Notes: generated by a model not told the origin, from the letters alone. A DNA stretch of 64,000 nt from Brevinema_A sp051649245 (GCA_051649245.1 JBOFGS010000012.1:62001-126000); one strand, 5' to 3'. Counted from the first letter of the stretch, positions 15,936-25,424 are shown. Program-made: numbers and translations.

Positions 15936-16667
15936 ATGTCACAAAATGTAGGTCAAAAACAAACATTTCTTGTCATCGGATTAGGAGTCTTTGGGTTTCA
16001 GATTGTTCAAAGTATCTCTCAATCAGAAGCGGAAATTATTGTGGTGGATAATTCTCAAGATGTTATTACAAAAGTTAAAGATCTTCCTGTATTTCCATTT
16101 CAGCTTGATTCTACCAATGAAGAGGCTTGGAAAGAACTCGATATTTCAAAAGTTGATTGTGTGATTATAAGTATTGGCGAACATATGATGGCAAGTATTT
16201 TGACAACATTGCTGATGAAAAAATTTAATATTCCTCGGATTATTGCTCGGGCAAACAGTGAAGAACATGCTCAAATTTTGCAACTACTCAATGTTTCAGA
16301 GATTATTCGTCCTGAAATTGAAAGTGCTGAAAAATTAGTTGGTTCCTTGATTAGTAAGGATGGATTTATCCTTTCTTATGAAAGAATTTGGAAAGACCAT
16401 GCCATTATCGAAGTCCGTGTGAATAAAAAAATTGCAGGTCAAACACTTGTGAATCTTGATCTACGAAAGCAATATCGTGTCAATATTATTGCTATTAAGC
16501 ATCCGGTATCAACAGTTGATGAGAATTTCCAAAATGTACAACAATTTGAAATAGAAGAAGTCCCCAATCCTTATCAACCACTGCAAGAAGGAGATATTTT
16601 GATTATCCTAGGTAAATTATCAGATATTAAAAAATTACAAGAATCTCCTATAGGTCAAATGCGATAA
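15936..16667 (+). CDS. ktrA: Potassium transport regulatory subunit, KtrA/TrkA family
   Basis: The 243-residue product is a cytoplasmic RCK protein that binds nucleotides and gates a KtrB/TrkH potassium channel. Residues 13-20 carry the Rossmann motif VIGLGVFG, and an acidic residue in VVDNS ends the second strand. A C-terminal RCK_C domain follows from about residue 150. The length is that of single-RCK-pair KtrA, about half of enterobacterial TrkA. ATG 15936 is chosen because AGAGG precedes it by seven bases; an in-frame GTG at 15918 is possible. The partner channel gene is not in this window. It heads an operon with thiL two bases downstream. Confidence 0.82.
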   Translation: MSQNVGQKQTFLVIGLGVFGFQIVQSISQSEAEIIVVDNSQDVITKVKDLPVFPFQLDSTNEEAWKELDISKVDCVIISIGEHMMASILTTLLMKKFNIPRIIARANSEEHAQILQLLNVSEIIRPEIESAEKLVGSLISKDGFILSYERIWKDHAIIEVRVNKKIAGQTLVNLDLRKQYRVNIIAIKHPVSTVDENFQNVQQFEIEEVPNPYQPLQEGDILIILGKLSDIKKLQESPIGQMR

Positions 16668-16668
16668 G

Positions 16669-17640
16669 ATGATAAAAAAAACACTATCAGAATTAACAAT
16701 TATTGATGAACTAAAAATTTTGTTTGAAACAACAGCGCCTAATCGTGTAGGAATTGGTGATGATGCTGCTGTGATTGAACACCAAACACTTGTTTCTACT
16801 GATGCTATTGTCGAAGGAGTACATTTTTTACGTGATAAAGCATCTTGGGATGATGTTGCATATAAGCTTTTTGCTTCAAATGCTAGTGATATGGCTGCCA
16901 TGGGAGGCTATCCTACGTGCTATACACTTGCCTTATCATTACCTGAATATTGGGAAGAATCACATCTCAAAAGCTTTATTGGTGGTGTACGATGTTTTCT
17001 TCAAAAATTTCCTGCTGATTTGATAGGAGGTGATTTGGTTCGTTCAAAAGAATTTTTTGCATCAGTGACAGTAATCGGTAAACCATATCATCGTCCTATT
17101 TATAGAACAGGTGCGAAGATTGGAGATTATATTTATTGTACCGGTACGTTAGGCGATTCAAAGCTCTGGTTAAATAAAGAACTGGATCAAAAAACATTGC
17201 CTATGAAAAATCAAGACTATTTCAAAAAACGACATTATAATCCCACTCCAAGAATACACTGGATGTCTCAATTAACAAAATTATCTATTTCTGCAGCTAT
17301 TGATATTAGTGATGGTTTGGTAGAAGATCTTCAAAAATTAACCAATGCATCTCAGGTCAATTTTTCTATAGATGCCTCTTTAATTCCGATGAGCATTGAT
17401 CAAATTGGAGAAGAAAATGTTTTGGAACATTATTTGTTTTATCAAAAAGAAGCTCTCATTGGTGGTGAGGATTATGAAATTCTATTTACTTGTGCTGAAG
17501 ATTTAGATGAAGATCTTTGGTCTTCGCATGATATTCAAATTACGAAAATTGGTAGAATTCTTGCTCCAGAAATGAAATCTTTTGTGCTTTGGGATAACAA
17601 ATACATGCCTTTGGATCAATTTAAAGGATTTCAACATTGA
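16669..17640 (+). CDS. thiL: Thiamine-monophosphate kinase
   Basis: ThiL phosphorylates thiamine monophosphate to the active cofactor thiamine diphosphate. The 323-residue product has all family signatures: GIGDDAAVI near residue 28, STDAIVEGVHF near 44, DMAAMGG near 71, IGGDLVRS near 117, DISDGLVEDL near 211 and GGEDYEILFT near 265. Its length is normal. It starts one base after the ktrA stop codon and overlaps the next gene by four bases, so translation is probably coupled. No other thiamine gene is near. Confidence 0.93.
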   Translation: MIKKTLSELTIIDELKILFETTAPNRVGIGDDAAVIEHQTLVSTDAIVEGVHFLRDKASWDDVAYKLFASNASDMAAMGGYPTCYTLALSLPEYWEESHLKSFIGGVRCFLQKFPADLIGGDLVRSKEFFASVTVIGKPYHRPIYRTGAKIGDYIYCTGTLGDSKLWLNKELDQKTLPMKNQDYFKKRHYNPTPRIHWMSQLTKLSISAAIDISDGLVEDLQKLTNASQVNFSIDASLIPMSIDQIGEENVLEHYLFYQKEALIGGEDYEILFTCAEDLDEDLWSSHDIQITKIGRILAPEMKSFVLWDNKYMPLDQFKGFQH

Positions 17641-18194
17641 TTTTAGAACAATCACTACAACGTGTTAATCATGAATATTTTCAATTTGATCAACTACCGG
17701 AGATCGTTCTCTCGAAAGGACAAACAAAGATCAATCGACGATCTATTATTTTTGGCACCTACGATATTCGTTCTAATAAAATCAAAATCCATCCTGTACT
17801 TTTGGATCAAGTGGATTTTGTTTTAGATTTTGTGGTGTATCATGAAATGCTTCATTATGAAGATAGGCACTCTCTGAAGAATAGAAAAAAAGGAGATCCT
17901 ATCCATACAAAGGATTTTCGATCAAGAGAAAAATTATTTAAACAATATCACGAAGCACAACAAATATTAAAGGATATTCTTTATCATAATATGGACAAAA
18001 AAGAAACTGACAACAAAAAAAAGATCCAACGAAAACGTTTAACAGGTGAGGCACTTGAAATAGCGTTGGCAGAATCGTTAAAACGATTGGATCAAGTACT
18101 CATTAAATATCATCAGGATGATGATATCAAACAAGGAGCAAAACATGGTTCAAAAAAAAGAAATGAAAAAACAAAATTGGGTGATCACCATTAG
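17637..18194 (+). CDS. SprT-like zinc metallopeptidase
   Basis: The 185-residue product carries HEMLH at residues 69-73, the HExxH zinc and catalytic motif, and a third likely ligand at His90 in IHTKDFRSREKLF, which fits SprT/YgjP-like peptidases. The C-terminal third is lysine-rich and probably a nucleic-acid-binding or disordered tail. SprT-type enzymes in eukaryotes remove DNA-protein crosslinks; bacterial roles are poorly known. The start is TTG 17637, overlapping the thiL stop in TTGA, with AAAGGA a suitable distance upstream. It overlaps the following small membrane protein gene. Confidence 0.68.
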   Translation: MILEQSLQRVNHEYFQFDQLPEIVLSKGQTKINRRSIIFGTYDIRSNKIKIHPVLLDQVDFVLDFVVYHEMLHYEDRHSLKNRKKGDPIHTKDFRSREKLFKQYHEAQQILKDILYHNMDKKETDNKKKIQRKRLTGEALEIALAESLKRLDQVLIKYHQDDDIKQGAKHGSKKRNEKTKLGDHH

Positions 18195-18354
18195 TGGTAT
18201 TGCGTTAACGATTTTAGGATATCTTCTTGTTGCTCCAATTACAAGAGATTATGAAACACCACGTGCATTTTTTGCGATTTTAATACTTAACTTGGGATTG
18301 TTAACGATTATTTTAGGGTTGGCATTGCCATTTGAACATGTAAAGCAAAAATAA
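18145..18354 (+). CDS. Small membrane protein with two spans
   Basis: The 69-residue product has a basic N-terminus, then two hydrophobic spans at about residues 12-28 and 40-60. It is unrecognised. AAGGAG at 18133-18138 precedes ATG 18145; an earlier in-frame ATG at 18118 lacks such a site. The gene overlaps the end of the SprT-like gene by 50 bases in another frame and is followed by argS after 10 bases, so it is an internal member of this operon. Confidence 0.65.
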   Translation: MVQKKEMKKQNWVITISGIALTILGYLLVAPITRDYETPRAFFAILILNLGLLTIILGLALPFEHVKQK

Positions 18355-18364
18355 AGGTATAAAC

Positions 18365-19918
18365 ATGAAAAATGATATTAGAAAAATTCTCTCCGAAGCA
18401 ATCAATAAATTAGGAGTTCAAGATATACAGATCCCTGTGGAGTATCCTGAAAATCAAGAACACGGACATTTTGCAACACCTATTGCAATGGGATTGGCTC
18501 GAGAATTAAAAAAAAATCCGCTTATTATTGCAAAAGAACTTTTAGATCTTATCCACGATAATCCCATATTTGAAAAGGTAGAAATTGCAGGACCAGGATA
18601 TCTCAATTTTTTTATCAGTGATTTTTATCTGAAAACAAAACTACAAACAATCCTTACAGAAGAACATTTTGGTGAAAATCAAACACTTTCCGATCAGCAT
18701 ATGCTCCTTGAATATATTAGTGCTAATCCCACAGGACCATTACATATAGGTCATGGTCGTTGGGCTGTTGTTGGTGATAGTTTGGCACGTCTTCTGAAGT
18801 TTTGTGGAGCCACTGTTCATCGTGAATTTTATGTTAATGATGCCGGTGTTCAGATTTCGCATCTTAGAGCTACTGTGGATGCGGTTCAAAAAGGTCAAGA
18901 AATTCCTGAAGATGGCTATAAAGGATCTTATATTGATGCTCTAGCCCAAGAATCCATCAAAACAGGAACACATCCAGAAATCTTAATGCAGGAATCCCAA
19001 GCTCAAACCTTACAAAAATTTCGTGTTGAGTTTGATCAGTGGTTTTCTGAAAAAACGTTGCATCAAGATAATACAATGAAAGAAACATTAGAGGAGCTTG
19101 CTCAAAAAAATGCCACTTATATGTCTGAAGGTGCATTATGGTTTAAATCTACTGAATTTAGTCGTGATGATAAAGATAGAGTCATTATGAAAAATGATGG
19201 ATCTTATACATATTTTGCATCTGATATTGCGTATCATCGTGATAAAATTAAGCGTGGTTTTCCTGTCTTAGTAAATATTCTTGGATTTGATCATCATGGA
19301 TATGTCGAACGAATCTCTGCTGCGGTAAAAGTTTTGGGTGGAAACCTGACAGTATTGCTTGGTCAGATGGTTAATCTTTTTCGCAATGGGGAGCCGGTTC
19401 GTATGAGCAAGAGAACAGGTGATATGATTACTTTAGATGAAGTGATTGAGGAAATAGGAACCGATGCAACACGCTATTTTTTAGTCCGTCGTCCTATGAA
19501 TTCTATGGTTGATTTTGATCTTGAAACTGCAAAAAGTGCTTCAGATGACAATCCAGTCTTCTATGTACAATATGCTCATGCACGTATTTGTTCTATTTTA
19601 GAACATACAAAAAAAGATCCAACATTTACTCATTTTACGGACACCAATGAGAAATTATTATTATTAGAAGCATTAAAGTTTGAAGATTTGATGTTGGAGC
19701 TAGCATATTCCTATGATCTTCATAAAATACCTGTTTACCTTGAGTCTTTATCTTCCGTGTTTCATCGTTTTTATCGTCATTGTCGTATTATTAACGATCC
19801 ACAAGAACAATCTCGATTGGCTTTATGTTTGGCAGTAAAAAAGATACTGGCACAAGGATTGGAGTTACTTGGTGTATCAGCTCCTGAAAAAATGGGTTAT
19901 AAAAATGAGATTGGATAA
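18365..19918 (+). CDS. argS: Arginyl-tRNA synthetase
   Basis: Class I aminoacyl-tRNA synthetase that charges arginine tRNA. The 517-residue product contains the HIGH motif in GPLHIGHGR near residue 125, the class signature SANPTGP just before it, and VRMSKRTGD near residue 346 in place of the KMSKS loop, the usual ArgS variant. An N-terminal tRNA-recognition domain and a C-terminal anticodon-binding domain ending in LGVSAPEKM are present. At 517 residues it is shorter than the 550-580 typical, with no evident missing motif. The stop codon overlaps the start of the downstream S4 gene. Confidence 0.95.
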   Translation: MKNDIRKILSEAINKLGVQDIQIPVEYPENQEHGHFATPIAMGLARELKKNPLIIAKELLDLIHDNPIFEKVEIAGPGYLNFFISDFYLKTKLQTILTEEHFGENQTLSDQHMLLEYISANPTGPLHIGHGRWAVVGDSLARLLKFCGATVHREFYVNDAGVQISHLRATVDAVQKGQEIPEDGYKGSYIDALAQESIKTGTHPEILMQESQAQTLQKFRVEFDQWFSEKTLHQDNTMKETLEELAQKNATYMSEGALWFKSTEFSRDDKDRVIMKNDGSYTYFASDIAYHRDKIKRGFPVLVNILGFDHHGYVERISAAVKVLGGNLTVLLGQMVNLFRNGEPVRMSKRTGDMITLDEVIEEIGTDATRYFLVRRPMNSMVDFDLETAKSASDDNPVFYVQYAHARICSILEHTKKDPTFTHFTDTNEKLLLLEALKFEDLMLELAYSYDLHKIPVYLESLSSVFHRFYRHCRIINDPQEQSRLALCLAVKKILAQGLELLGVSAPEKMGYKNEIG

Positions 19919-20288
19919 GTGGCTGAAAATAACGCTTATCTATAAACAACGATCAAAAGCTGTGGATGCCATTGATAACAATCGTATTAAAGTAAACAAT
20001 GAACCTGCAAAAGCCTCACGTAATCTAAAGATTGGTGATATTGTTACGATTTCAAGAGAGCTTGGGGAATATCATTATACAGTTTTGAATTTATCTGAGA
20101 AAAATGTGAGTAGAGAACTAGCAAAAGAAATGTATACCCTCCAAGCTCCAGAACAAGTTGGATCTGAAGAGGAACGATTTTTTAAAACAATAGAACGAGA
20201 ACAACGAAAAGATCATCGAAAAGCATGGAACAAAATATATGATGATAAAAAAAAGTTACGGCAACTTCGTTCACATAAATACAATTAA
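19905..20288 (+). CDS. S4-domain RNA-binding protein, Hsp15-like
   Basis: The 127-residue product opens with MRLDKWLKITLIYKQRSKA, the start of an S4 RNA-binding domain, and continues with the conserved IKVNNEPAKASRNLKIGDIV turn. Its C-terminus is charged and arginine-rich. Hsp15 (HslR) proteins bind stalled large ribosomal subunits with nascent chains; a similar role is likely here. ATG 19905 overlaps the argS stop codon, which suggests coupled translation. An in-frame earlier start at 19869 would extend into argS and adds no S4 residues. Confidence 0.8.
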   Translation: MRLDKWLKITLIYKQRSKAVDAIDNNRIKVNNEPAKASRNLKIGDIVTISRELGEYHYTVLNLSEKNVSRELAKEMYTLQAPEQVGSEEERFFKTIEREQRKDHRKAWNKIYDDKKKLRQLRSHKYN

Positions 20289-20400
20289 TAAATTATTAAT
20301 AATTTTATCTTAATAACACAGAAAAATATTATGCTGTATCATTGATGATCTATTTAGTCTGTATTATTGTTTGCTAAACCACTAAAAATTTAAAAACGAT

Positions 20401-20429
20401 TTGACTTTTTTTCTAAAAAACTGTATGAT
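20401..20429 (+). promoter_or_regulatory. Sigma-70 promoter of eno
   Basis: TTGACT at 20401-20406 and TATGAT at 20424-20429 with a 17-base spacer, 47 bases before the eno start codon. Confidence 0.7.
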
Positions 20430-20475
20430 AATGTAAAGAAATAGTACAAATATCACAAATATTTTGGAGGCAATT

Positions 20476-21795
20476 ATGTCTATGATCGTAGATATCAGAG
20501 CAAGAGAAATTCTTGACTCTCGTGGTAATCCTACCGTTGAAGCTGATGTTATCTTAGAAAACGGTATTATCGGACGCGCTGCAGTACCAAGTGGTGCTTC
20601 TACAGGCGAAAATGAAGCAGTAGAGCTTCGTGATGGGGATAAGGCCCGTTACTCTGGGAAAGGTGTTCTTAATGCTGTTGATAATGTCAACGAAATTATT
20701 GCTGAAGATATTATCGGTATGGATGCTTTGGATCAAGTATCTATTGATAAAGCAATGATTAACCTTGATGGAACAAACAATAAAGGGAAATTAGGTGCAA
20801 ATGCCATCTTAGCTGTTTCTATGGCTGTCGCAAAAGCAGCTGCAGAATATTCCGAGTTACCTCTTTATAAATATCTAGGTGGACCTAACGCTAAAGTATT
20901 ACCAGTACCTTTGTGTAATGTGATTAATGGTGGATCTCATGCAGATAACAAAGTAGACTATCAAGAATTTATGATTACTCCTATAGGAGCACCTTCATTC
21001 CGTGAAGCTGTTCGCTATTGTGCTGAAACATTCCATGCATTAAAATCTGTTCTTAAATCAAAAGGTTACAATACTGCTGTCGGTGATGAAGGTGGTTTTG
21101 CACCTGATCTTCAATCAAACGAAGAAGCATTACAAATTTTAGTGGAAGCTATTGCAAAAGCTGGTTATGAACCTGGAAAACATATTGCGATTGCTCTTGA
21201 TCCTGCTACATCTGAGCTTTGGAATCATGGTGACCATAAAGGTTACAAATTCTGGAAATCAACAGGTGATGTCCTTAATTCTAATGATATGGTAAACTAT
21301 TGGGTTGAAATGTGTGGAAAATATCCTATTGTTTCTATTGAAGATGGTCTTGCTGAGAATGATTGGGATGGTTGGAAGATCATGACAGAAAAACTTGGAA
21401 ATAAAATCCAAATTGTCGGTGATGATTTATTCGTAACAAACACACAATATCTCAAAAAAGGTATTGAAGCTAAAACAGCAAACTCTATCCTTGTTAAAGT
21501 TAACCAAATTGGTTCCTTAACAGAAACATTTGATGCTATTGAAATGGCAAAATTAGCTAACTACACATCTATCCTTTCTCATCGTTCTGGTGAAACTGAA
21601 GATGCGATTATTGCTGATTTAGCAGTTGCAACAAACTGTGGACAAATCAAAACTGGATCAATGTCTCGTTCTGATCGTCTTGCTAAATATAACCAACTTC
21701 TTAGAATCGAAGAACAACTTGGTGAAAACGCAATCTATAAAGGTGTAGAAACATTCTATAACCAAGGTCGTGTTTTTAAACCAACTTATAAATAA
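20476..21795 (+). CDS. eno: Enolase
   Basis: Enolase converts 2-phosphoglycerate to phosphoenolpyruvate in glycolysis. The 439-residue product matches the family throughout: AREILDSRGNPTVE at the start, GASTGENEA, the magnesium ligands in SIEDGLAE and GDDLFVTN, the catalytic lysine in ILVKVNQIG, SHRSGETED and KTGSMSRSDR. GGAGG at 20466-20470 places the start at ATG 20476 rather than the TTG at 20464. Codon usage is cleaner and less AT-rich than in neighbours, with more C-ending codons, as expected for a highly expressed gene. It has its own promoter and terminator. Confidence 0.98.
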   Translation: MSMIVDIRAREILDSRGNPTVEADVILENGIIGRAAVPSGASTGENEAVELRDGDKARYSGKGVLNAVDNVNEIIAEDIIGMDALDQVSIDKAMINLDGTNNKGKLGANAILAVSMAVAKAAAEYSELPLYKYLGGPNAKVLPVPLCNVINGGSHADNKVDYQEFMITPIGAPSFREAVRYCAETFHALKSVLKSKGYNTAVGDEGGFAPDLQSNEEALQILVEAIAKAGYEPGKHIAIALDPATSELWNHGDHKGYKFWKSTGDVLNSNDMVNYWVEMCGKYPIVSIEDGLAENDWDGWKIMTEKLGNKIQIVGDDLFVTNTQYLKKGIEAKTANSILVKVNQIGSLTETFDAIEMAKLANYTSILSHRSGETEDAIIADLAVATNCGQIKTGSMSRSDRLAKYNQLLRIEEQLGENAIYKGVETFYNQGRVFKPTYK

Positions 21796-21816
21796 ATAGA
21801 TAAATTATAAGTACCT

Positions 21817-21853
21817 AAAATACCCTTGACAGAGATAGCCAAGGGTATTTTTC
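21817..21853 (+). terminator. Intrinsic terminator of eno
   Basis: AATACCCTT and AAGGGTATT form a stem, followed by Ts. It lies about 20 bases after the stop codon. Confidence 0.85.
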
Positions 21854-21883
21854 TTTTTTAACGATTATTAATCAGGATATTCT

Positions 21884-22786
21884 ATGTCAACTGAATTTAT
21901 CAGTGCTAATAACAAAAAAGGTGAATTTTTAATAAGAGTGACATTGTGGAGTTCTATAATAATTAATGTATTTCTTGTTTTTAGTTCTATTTTTATAGGT
22001 TTTCAGACAAAAATACAATCTTTGATTTTAGATGGAATACATTCTTTCACAGATTTATTTTCAGATATGTTATTATTATTTATTTTTCCTTTTGTTTATA
22101 AGGATAGAGATTACAATCATACTTATGGACATGCACGCTATGAAGATATTTTAAGTTTATTAATAGGTATATTGATTATTGGTGCAGCTCTTCCATTTTT
22201 AAATAATGCTTATCAATCAATTATTTTACATAAAGACGTTGATCAATTAATAGTGAATCAATGGGCTTGGCTGATTACTATCAGTACTGTTATTCTCAAA
22301 GAATTTCTTTATCACCTCACCATGTTTGTTGGAAAAAAAGTTAACAGTAATATGTTGATTGCAAATGGTATTCATCATCGAAGTGATGTTTGTTCTTCTT
22401 TATTAGTCCTTTGTTCTTTGATAGGTGTTTCTTTAGGTTATCATCAAATGGATCATTATATTTCATTTTTACTAGGATTATATTTAATGTATTCCGGTAT
22501 AAAGATTATTTGGTCGTCAATGCATGTATTAACAGATAGAGCTCCTGTATATGAGCTGAAAATTATTGAACAAGTATTACAAACAACAGAAGAAGTTTAT
22601 GGATTTCATGATCTTCGTCTACGTCAGAGTGGTCCTTTTATTATGGGTGATGTACATTTGGAGTTAGATGGCTATTTAACGATTATTGAAGCACATATCA
22701 TTTTGAAAGCTGTCCAAGTCTCTATCAGAGAGAAATTACCTAATCTCCTTTATTTTACAATACATATTGATCATTATAATCGATAA
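21884..22786 (+). CDS. Cation diffusion facilitator (CDF) metal transporter
   Basis: A 300-residue inner-membrane transporter that exports divalent metals such as zinc, iron or manganese by proton exchange. The family's metal-site motifs are visible: DGIHSFTDLFSD near residue 49, HTYGHARYEDI near 77, and NGIHHRSDVCSS near 161. Six spans and a C-terminal cytoplasmic domain with the expected histidines (DVHLELDG, HIDHYN) follow. Which metal is moved cannot be read from these motifs. It follows the eno terminator by about 30 bases and has an AGGAT site before the ATG. Confidence 0.9.
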   Translation: MSTEFISANNKKGEFLIRVTLWSSIIINVFLVFSSIFIGFQTKIQSLILDGIHSFTDLFSDMLLLFIFPFVYKDRDYNHTYGHARYEDILSLLIGILIIGAALPFLNNAYQSIILHKDVDQLIVNQWAWLITISTVILKEFLYHLTMFVGKKVNSNMLIANGIHHRSDVCSSLLVLCSLIGVSLGYHQMDHYISFLLGLYLMYSGIKIIWSSMHVLTDRAPVYELKIIEQVLQTTEEVYGFHDLRLRQSGPFIMGDVHLELDGYLTIIEAHIILKAVQVSIREKLPNLLYFTIHIDHYNR

Positions 22787-22813
22787 TAAATTATAAAAAC
22801 AGGTGTATTTTTT

Positions 22814-23200
22814 ATGAAATTTGATACACATACAGTTGAAGAATTTTTAGATCAGTGTGCCGATAAAAAAAATTTAGTGATACAAATTATTACATTAATT
22901 CAAAAATATTATCCTCGGACTCCATGGATCTATGATTCTAAATTGATTTCTATGATAGGATATGGAACTACCGAATATAAGGGTGAGTCTCATCCTGTTA
23001 TTGGTGTCACACCACAAAAAAATTACGTAACCGTCCGTATTATTCCTTATAATCTCATCAATGAATTTGCTTGGAAGAAGATTAAAACAGGTTCAAATTG
23101 TCTGAAAATATTTTCTTTTACTCCTGAAGACAAGGATCATTTTATTGAACTATTATCGGATATTAACAGATTAGATAAATCAAAAAACACCTCTCATTGA
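22814..23200 (+). CDS. DUF1801/YdhG-like protein
   Basis: The 128-residue product resembles the DUF1801 fold: a helical first half, then SMIGYGTTEYKG, PVIGVTPQKNYVTVRIIPY and a C-terminal helix. These are small cytoplasmic proteins of unknown function. It begins 27 bases after the CDF gene and may be co-transcribed. The gene ends at a bidirectional terminator shared with the convergent secreted-protein gene. Family assignment comes from the order of these segments only. Confidence 0.62.
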   Translation: MKFDTHTVEEFLDQCADKKNLVIQIITLIQKYYPRTPWIYDSKLISMIGYGTTEYKGESHPVIGVTPQKNYVTVRIIPYNLINEFAWKKIKTGSNCLKIFSFTPEDKDHFIELLSDINRLDKSKNTSH

Positions 23201-23212
23201 GAGGTGTTTTAG
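23183..23212. terminator. Bidirectional intrinsic terminator
   Basis: AAAACACCTCTC pairs with GAGAGGTGTTTT around a short loop, between convergent genes. It overlaps the 3' end of the DUF1801-like gene. Confidence 0.85.
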
Positions 23213-23213
23213 A

Positions 23214-24104
23214 TTATTTTTTGGGATTTTCAGATTCTGTTAAGGTACCTTTTAGATTTTTTTCATATTGGCTGTCATCTAGAGGATGCTCTGTTATATC
23301 CCAAGGAAGCGAAACCATTTTGCCATCTTTTTGTTGTACATCGTATGTACCACCAACAGATTTTCCATCTTTAATGATAAGATTGTGTGTGACAGTTCCT
23401 TGATAAATGCCATCAACATGGAATGTCCCAACAAGTTTACCTTCTTGTGCAAAGAGCTTGAAAATTTGTACTTCATATAAGCCGTTTAGTATTAGATTTT
23501 GATCCATAAAATCTTTGTAGTCAATCATTACTTTAAAGGGTTTTCTTATAATTCCTGTTGTCTTATAAATTAATTGTCCACCTCTCCAACCTTTTTTCTT
23601 TTCCCCAAAGAAATTTAACATTTTCATGCTTCTTATTCTTGGTAACGATGAATCAATTCCTTTTTGGAATTCTAAAAAAAATTCTTTATCACTAACTTTT
23701 CTGTAACCTGTATTTGTTATAGATGCGATAATATTTATATTTGTGATTATGGTTTGATCGTGTTTATTTTTTTTTATTTCTTTATCAGAAAGAGGAAGAA
23801 TATTTGTTCGGAAAGCATTAATAATATATTTGTACTGCCCAAAGGGAATAGTAGAATCGGTGTATTGTGTTTCTGTGGTATTGGTAACAAGGATATCTAT
23901 AGGTAATTTTTCTTCTTTTCCTCTACGTGTTTTTTTGGGTGCATCGTATACTCTTTCAATATTATAATATTGTGCATCTGGAACTATAGACCATGCGAGT
24001 TTAACTTTATCGTTGAATTGACCTTGACTAATAGATAGCCAGTAGTTATTTGTCTCAGCAAAAGTAATACTTGTTGTCATGAGAATCAACAAAAAATAAA
24101 TCAT
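23214..24104 (-). CDS. Secreted protein with a fibronectin-III-like N-terminal region
   Basis: The 296-residue product has a signal peptide ending at about ITFAE, then a segment (KLAWSIVPDAQYYNIERVY, later QYTDSTIPFGQYKYIINAF) typical of fibronectin type III repeats. The C-terminal part has repeated GLYEVQ, GKLVGTFHVDGIYQGTV and GGTYDVQ units resembling toxin-blade or MORN-like beta hairpins. It is probably periplasmic or surface-associated. Such combinations are common in spirochaete hypothetical proteins. It lies downstream of tmk, 34 bases away, on the same strand. No function is inferred. Confidence 0.68.
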   Translation of the reverse strand: MIYFLLILMTTSITFAETNNYWLSISQGQFNDKVKLAWSIVPDAQYYNIERVYDAPKKTRRGKEEKLPIDILVTNTTETQYTDSTIPFGQYKYIINAFRTNILPLSDKEIKKNKHDQTIITNINIIASITNTGYRKVSDKEFFLEFQKGIDSSLPRIRSMKMLNFFGEKKKGWRGGQLIYKTTGIIRKPFKVMIDYKDFMDQNLILNGLYEVQIFKLFAQEGKLVGTFHVDGIYQGTVTHNLIIKDGKSVGGTYDVQQKDGKMVSLPWDITEHPLDDSQYEKNLKGTLTESENPKK

Positions 24105-24138
24105 AAAAAATCCATCCTATTGGAAAATTGGTTAATAA

Positions 24139-24768
24139 TTAGTTTTGAAATAGTAAATATTTATTTTTTAAATAGTGAATAATATTACTGTGAATATTTT
24201 CGATACTCTGAGAAGCATCAATCAGACTCATATAAGAATAATCTTCAGCAATTTTTAGATACGATTCTCTAATGGTATTATGAAAATCGAGACTTTCTTT
24301 TTCAATACGATCCAAACCATTTTCTTGATGTTTTTGTGAAAGACGTGATTCAGCAAGTTCTTGTGAAATATTTAATACAAATGTTTCATTTGGTTCTATA
24401 TTCAGAGTAGCTGTTTTAGATATTGTTTTCAGTTGATCAAGATCTAATTTTCTTCCAAACCCTTGATAAACAAGAGAAGAATGAAAATAGCGATCACTAA
24501 TCACAACAAACCCATTCTCTAAATGAGGTTTGATGATTGTTTCTGTGAGATGTGCACGAGATGCCGATAAAATAAAAAATTCTGTCAATCCTGTACATTC
24601 TTGTGTGAGCAAAATATTTCGTAATTGTTCCCCTGTTGGTGTGCCACCAGGTTCTCGTACCAAAATAGAAGGGATGTTGTTTTTTTTGCAGTAATCAAGC
24701 AATAATCTACTTTGTAGTGATTTGCCCGAACACTCAACACCTTCAAATGTAATCAATAATCCCTTCAT
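24139..24768 (-). CDS. tmk: Thymidylate kinase
   Basis: Phosphorylates dTMP to dTDP for DNA synthesis. The 209-residue product has the P-loop GVECSGKS at residues 10-17, the substrate-binding VREPGGTPTGEQLRNILL segment near 38-55 and the DRYFHSSLVYQG motif near 92-103, and its lid lies around RLSQKHQENGLDRIE. The length is typical. It is divergently transcribed from the TPR gene across 180 bases that hold that gene's promoter. Confidence 0.95.
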   Translation of the reverse strand: MKGLLITFEGVECSGKSLQSRLLLDYCKKNNIPSILVREPGGTPTGEQLRNILLTQECTGLTEFFILSASRAHLTETIIKPHLENGFVVISDRYFHSSLVYQGFGRKLDLDQLKTISKTATLNIEPNETFVLNISQELAESRLSQKHQENGLDRIEKESLDFHNTIRESYLKIAEDYSYMSLIDASQSIENIHSNIIHYLKNKYLLFQN

Positions 24769-24862
24769 AAAATCCTCATGCTATTTTGTTCATACATTAT
24801 AAAATACGATTTGACTTTTGTCAATTGTCTTATTTTTTAGAATAATTAAAAACGATTATTTC

Positions 24863-24891
24863 TTGACCTTCTTTGATTTATTTTTTATAAT
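24863..24891 (+). promoter_or_regulatory. Sigma-70 promoter of the TPR protein gene
   Basis: TTGACC at 24863-24868 and TATAAT at 24886-24891, 17 bases apart, followed 59 bases later by the start codon. Confidence 0.65.
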
Positions 24892-24950
24892 ATATAGTAT
24901 ATTATAGTTTTTAACATTTAAACAAAATTTAGATAAATTAGGAGATCCTT

Positions 24951-25424
24951 ATGATGATCAAATTATTATTAGGTATGTTGGTATTATTTTCTTCTGTTTC
25001 TTACACAAAAATTTATCAAGATATCGAATCAATGCTTCCTATAGAAAGATCCGTCCTCGCACAATCAATGCAAGAAGTCGCTCAATTATATGATGAGTTA
25101 GGAAATTCTGCTAAAGCTCGTCAGTTTTACGCAGTGGCACTCCAGATTTATCCTATAGGTGATAATGCTCATATCATCGCAGGAAAATTAAATAAACCAT
25201 TAGATGATGAGCAAACATTTAATTATTTTGAACAAGAAGGGATTCGTTTATTTGAGAATAACCAATACTATCAATCTCTTCAATCTTTTATGATGGCTTT
25301 ACAGATTAAAGCAACGTTGCCTTTGTATCAATCGATAGCTGATGTTCATAGAGCTTTAGGGAATGAAAAAAAAGCACTCTCTTATGAACAACTTTCTAAA
25401 GGAATTATGGGTGATAGTCTTTAA
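24951..25424 (+). CDS. Exported tetratricopeptide-repeat protein
   Basis: The 157-residue product has a signal peptide (hydrophobic residues 4-18) followed by two or three TPR-like helix pairs, for example residues 44-68 (VAQLYDELGNSAKARQFYAV) and 105-150 (QSLQSFMMALQIKATLPLYQ onward). TPR proteins mediate protein-protein contacts; in the periplasm they often serve envelope assembly. No specific family is recognised. AGGAG precedes the first of two adjacent ATGs. The gene stands alone with its own promoter and is followed by a hairpin at 25537-25566. Confidence 0.7.
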   Translation: MMIKLLLGMLVLFSSVSYTKIYQDIESMLPIERSVLAQSMQEVAQLYDELGNSAKARQFYAVALQIYPIGDNAHIIAGKLNKPLDDEQTFNYFEQEGIRLFENNQYYQSLQSFMMALQIKATLPLYQSIADVHRALGNEKKALSYEQLSKGIMGDSL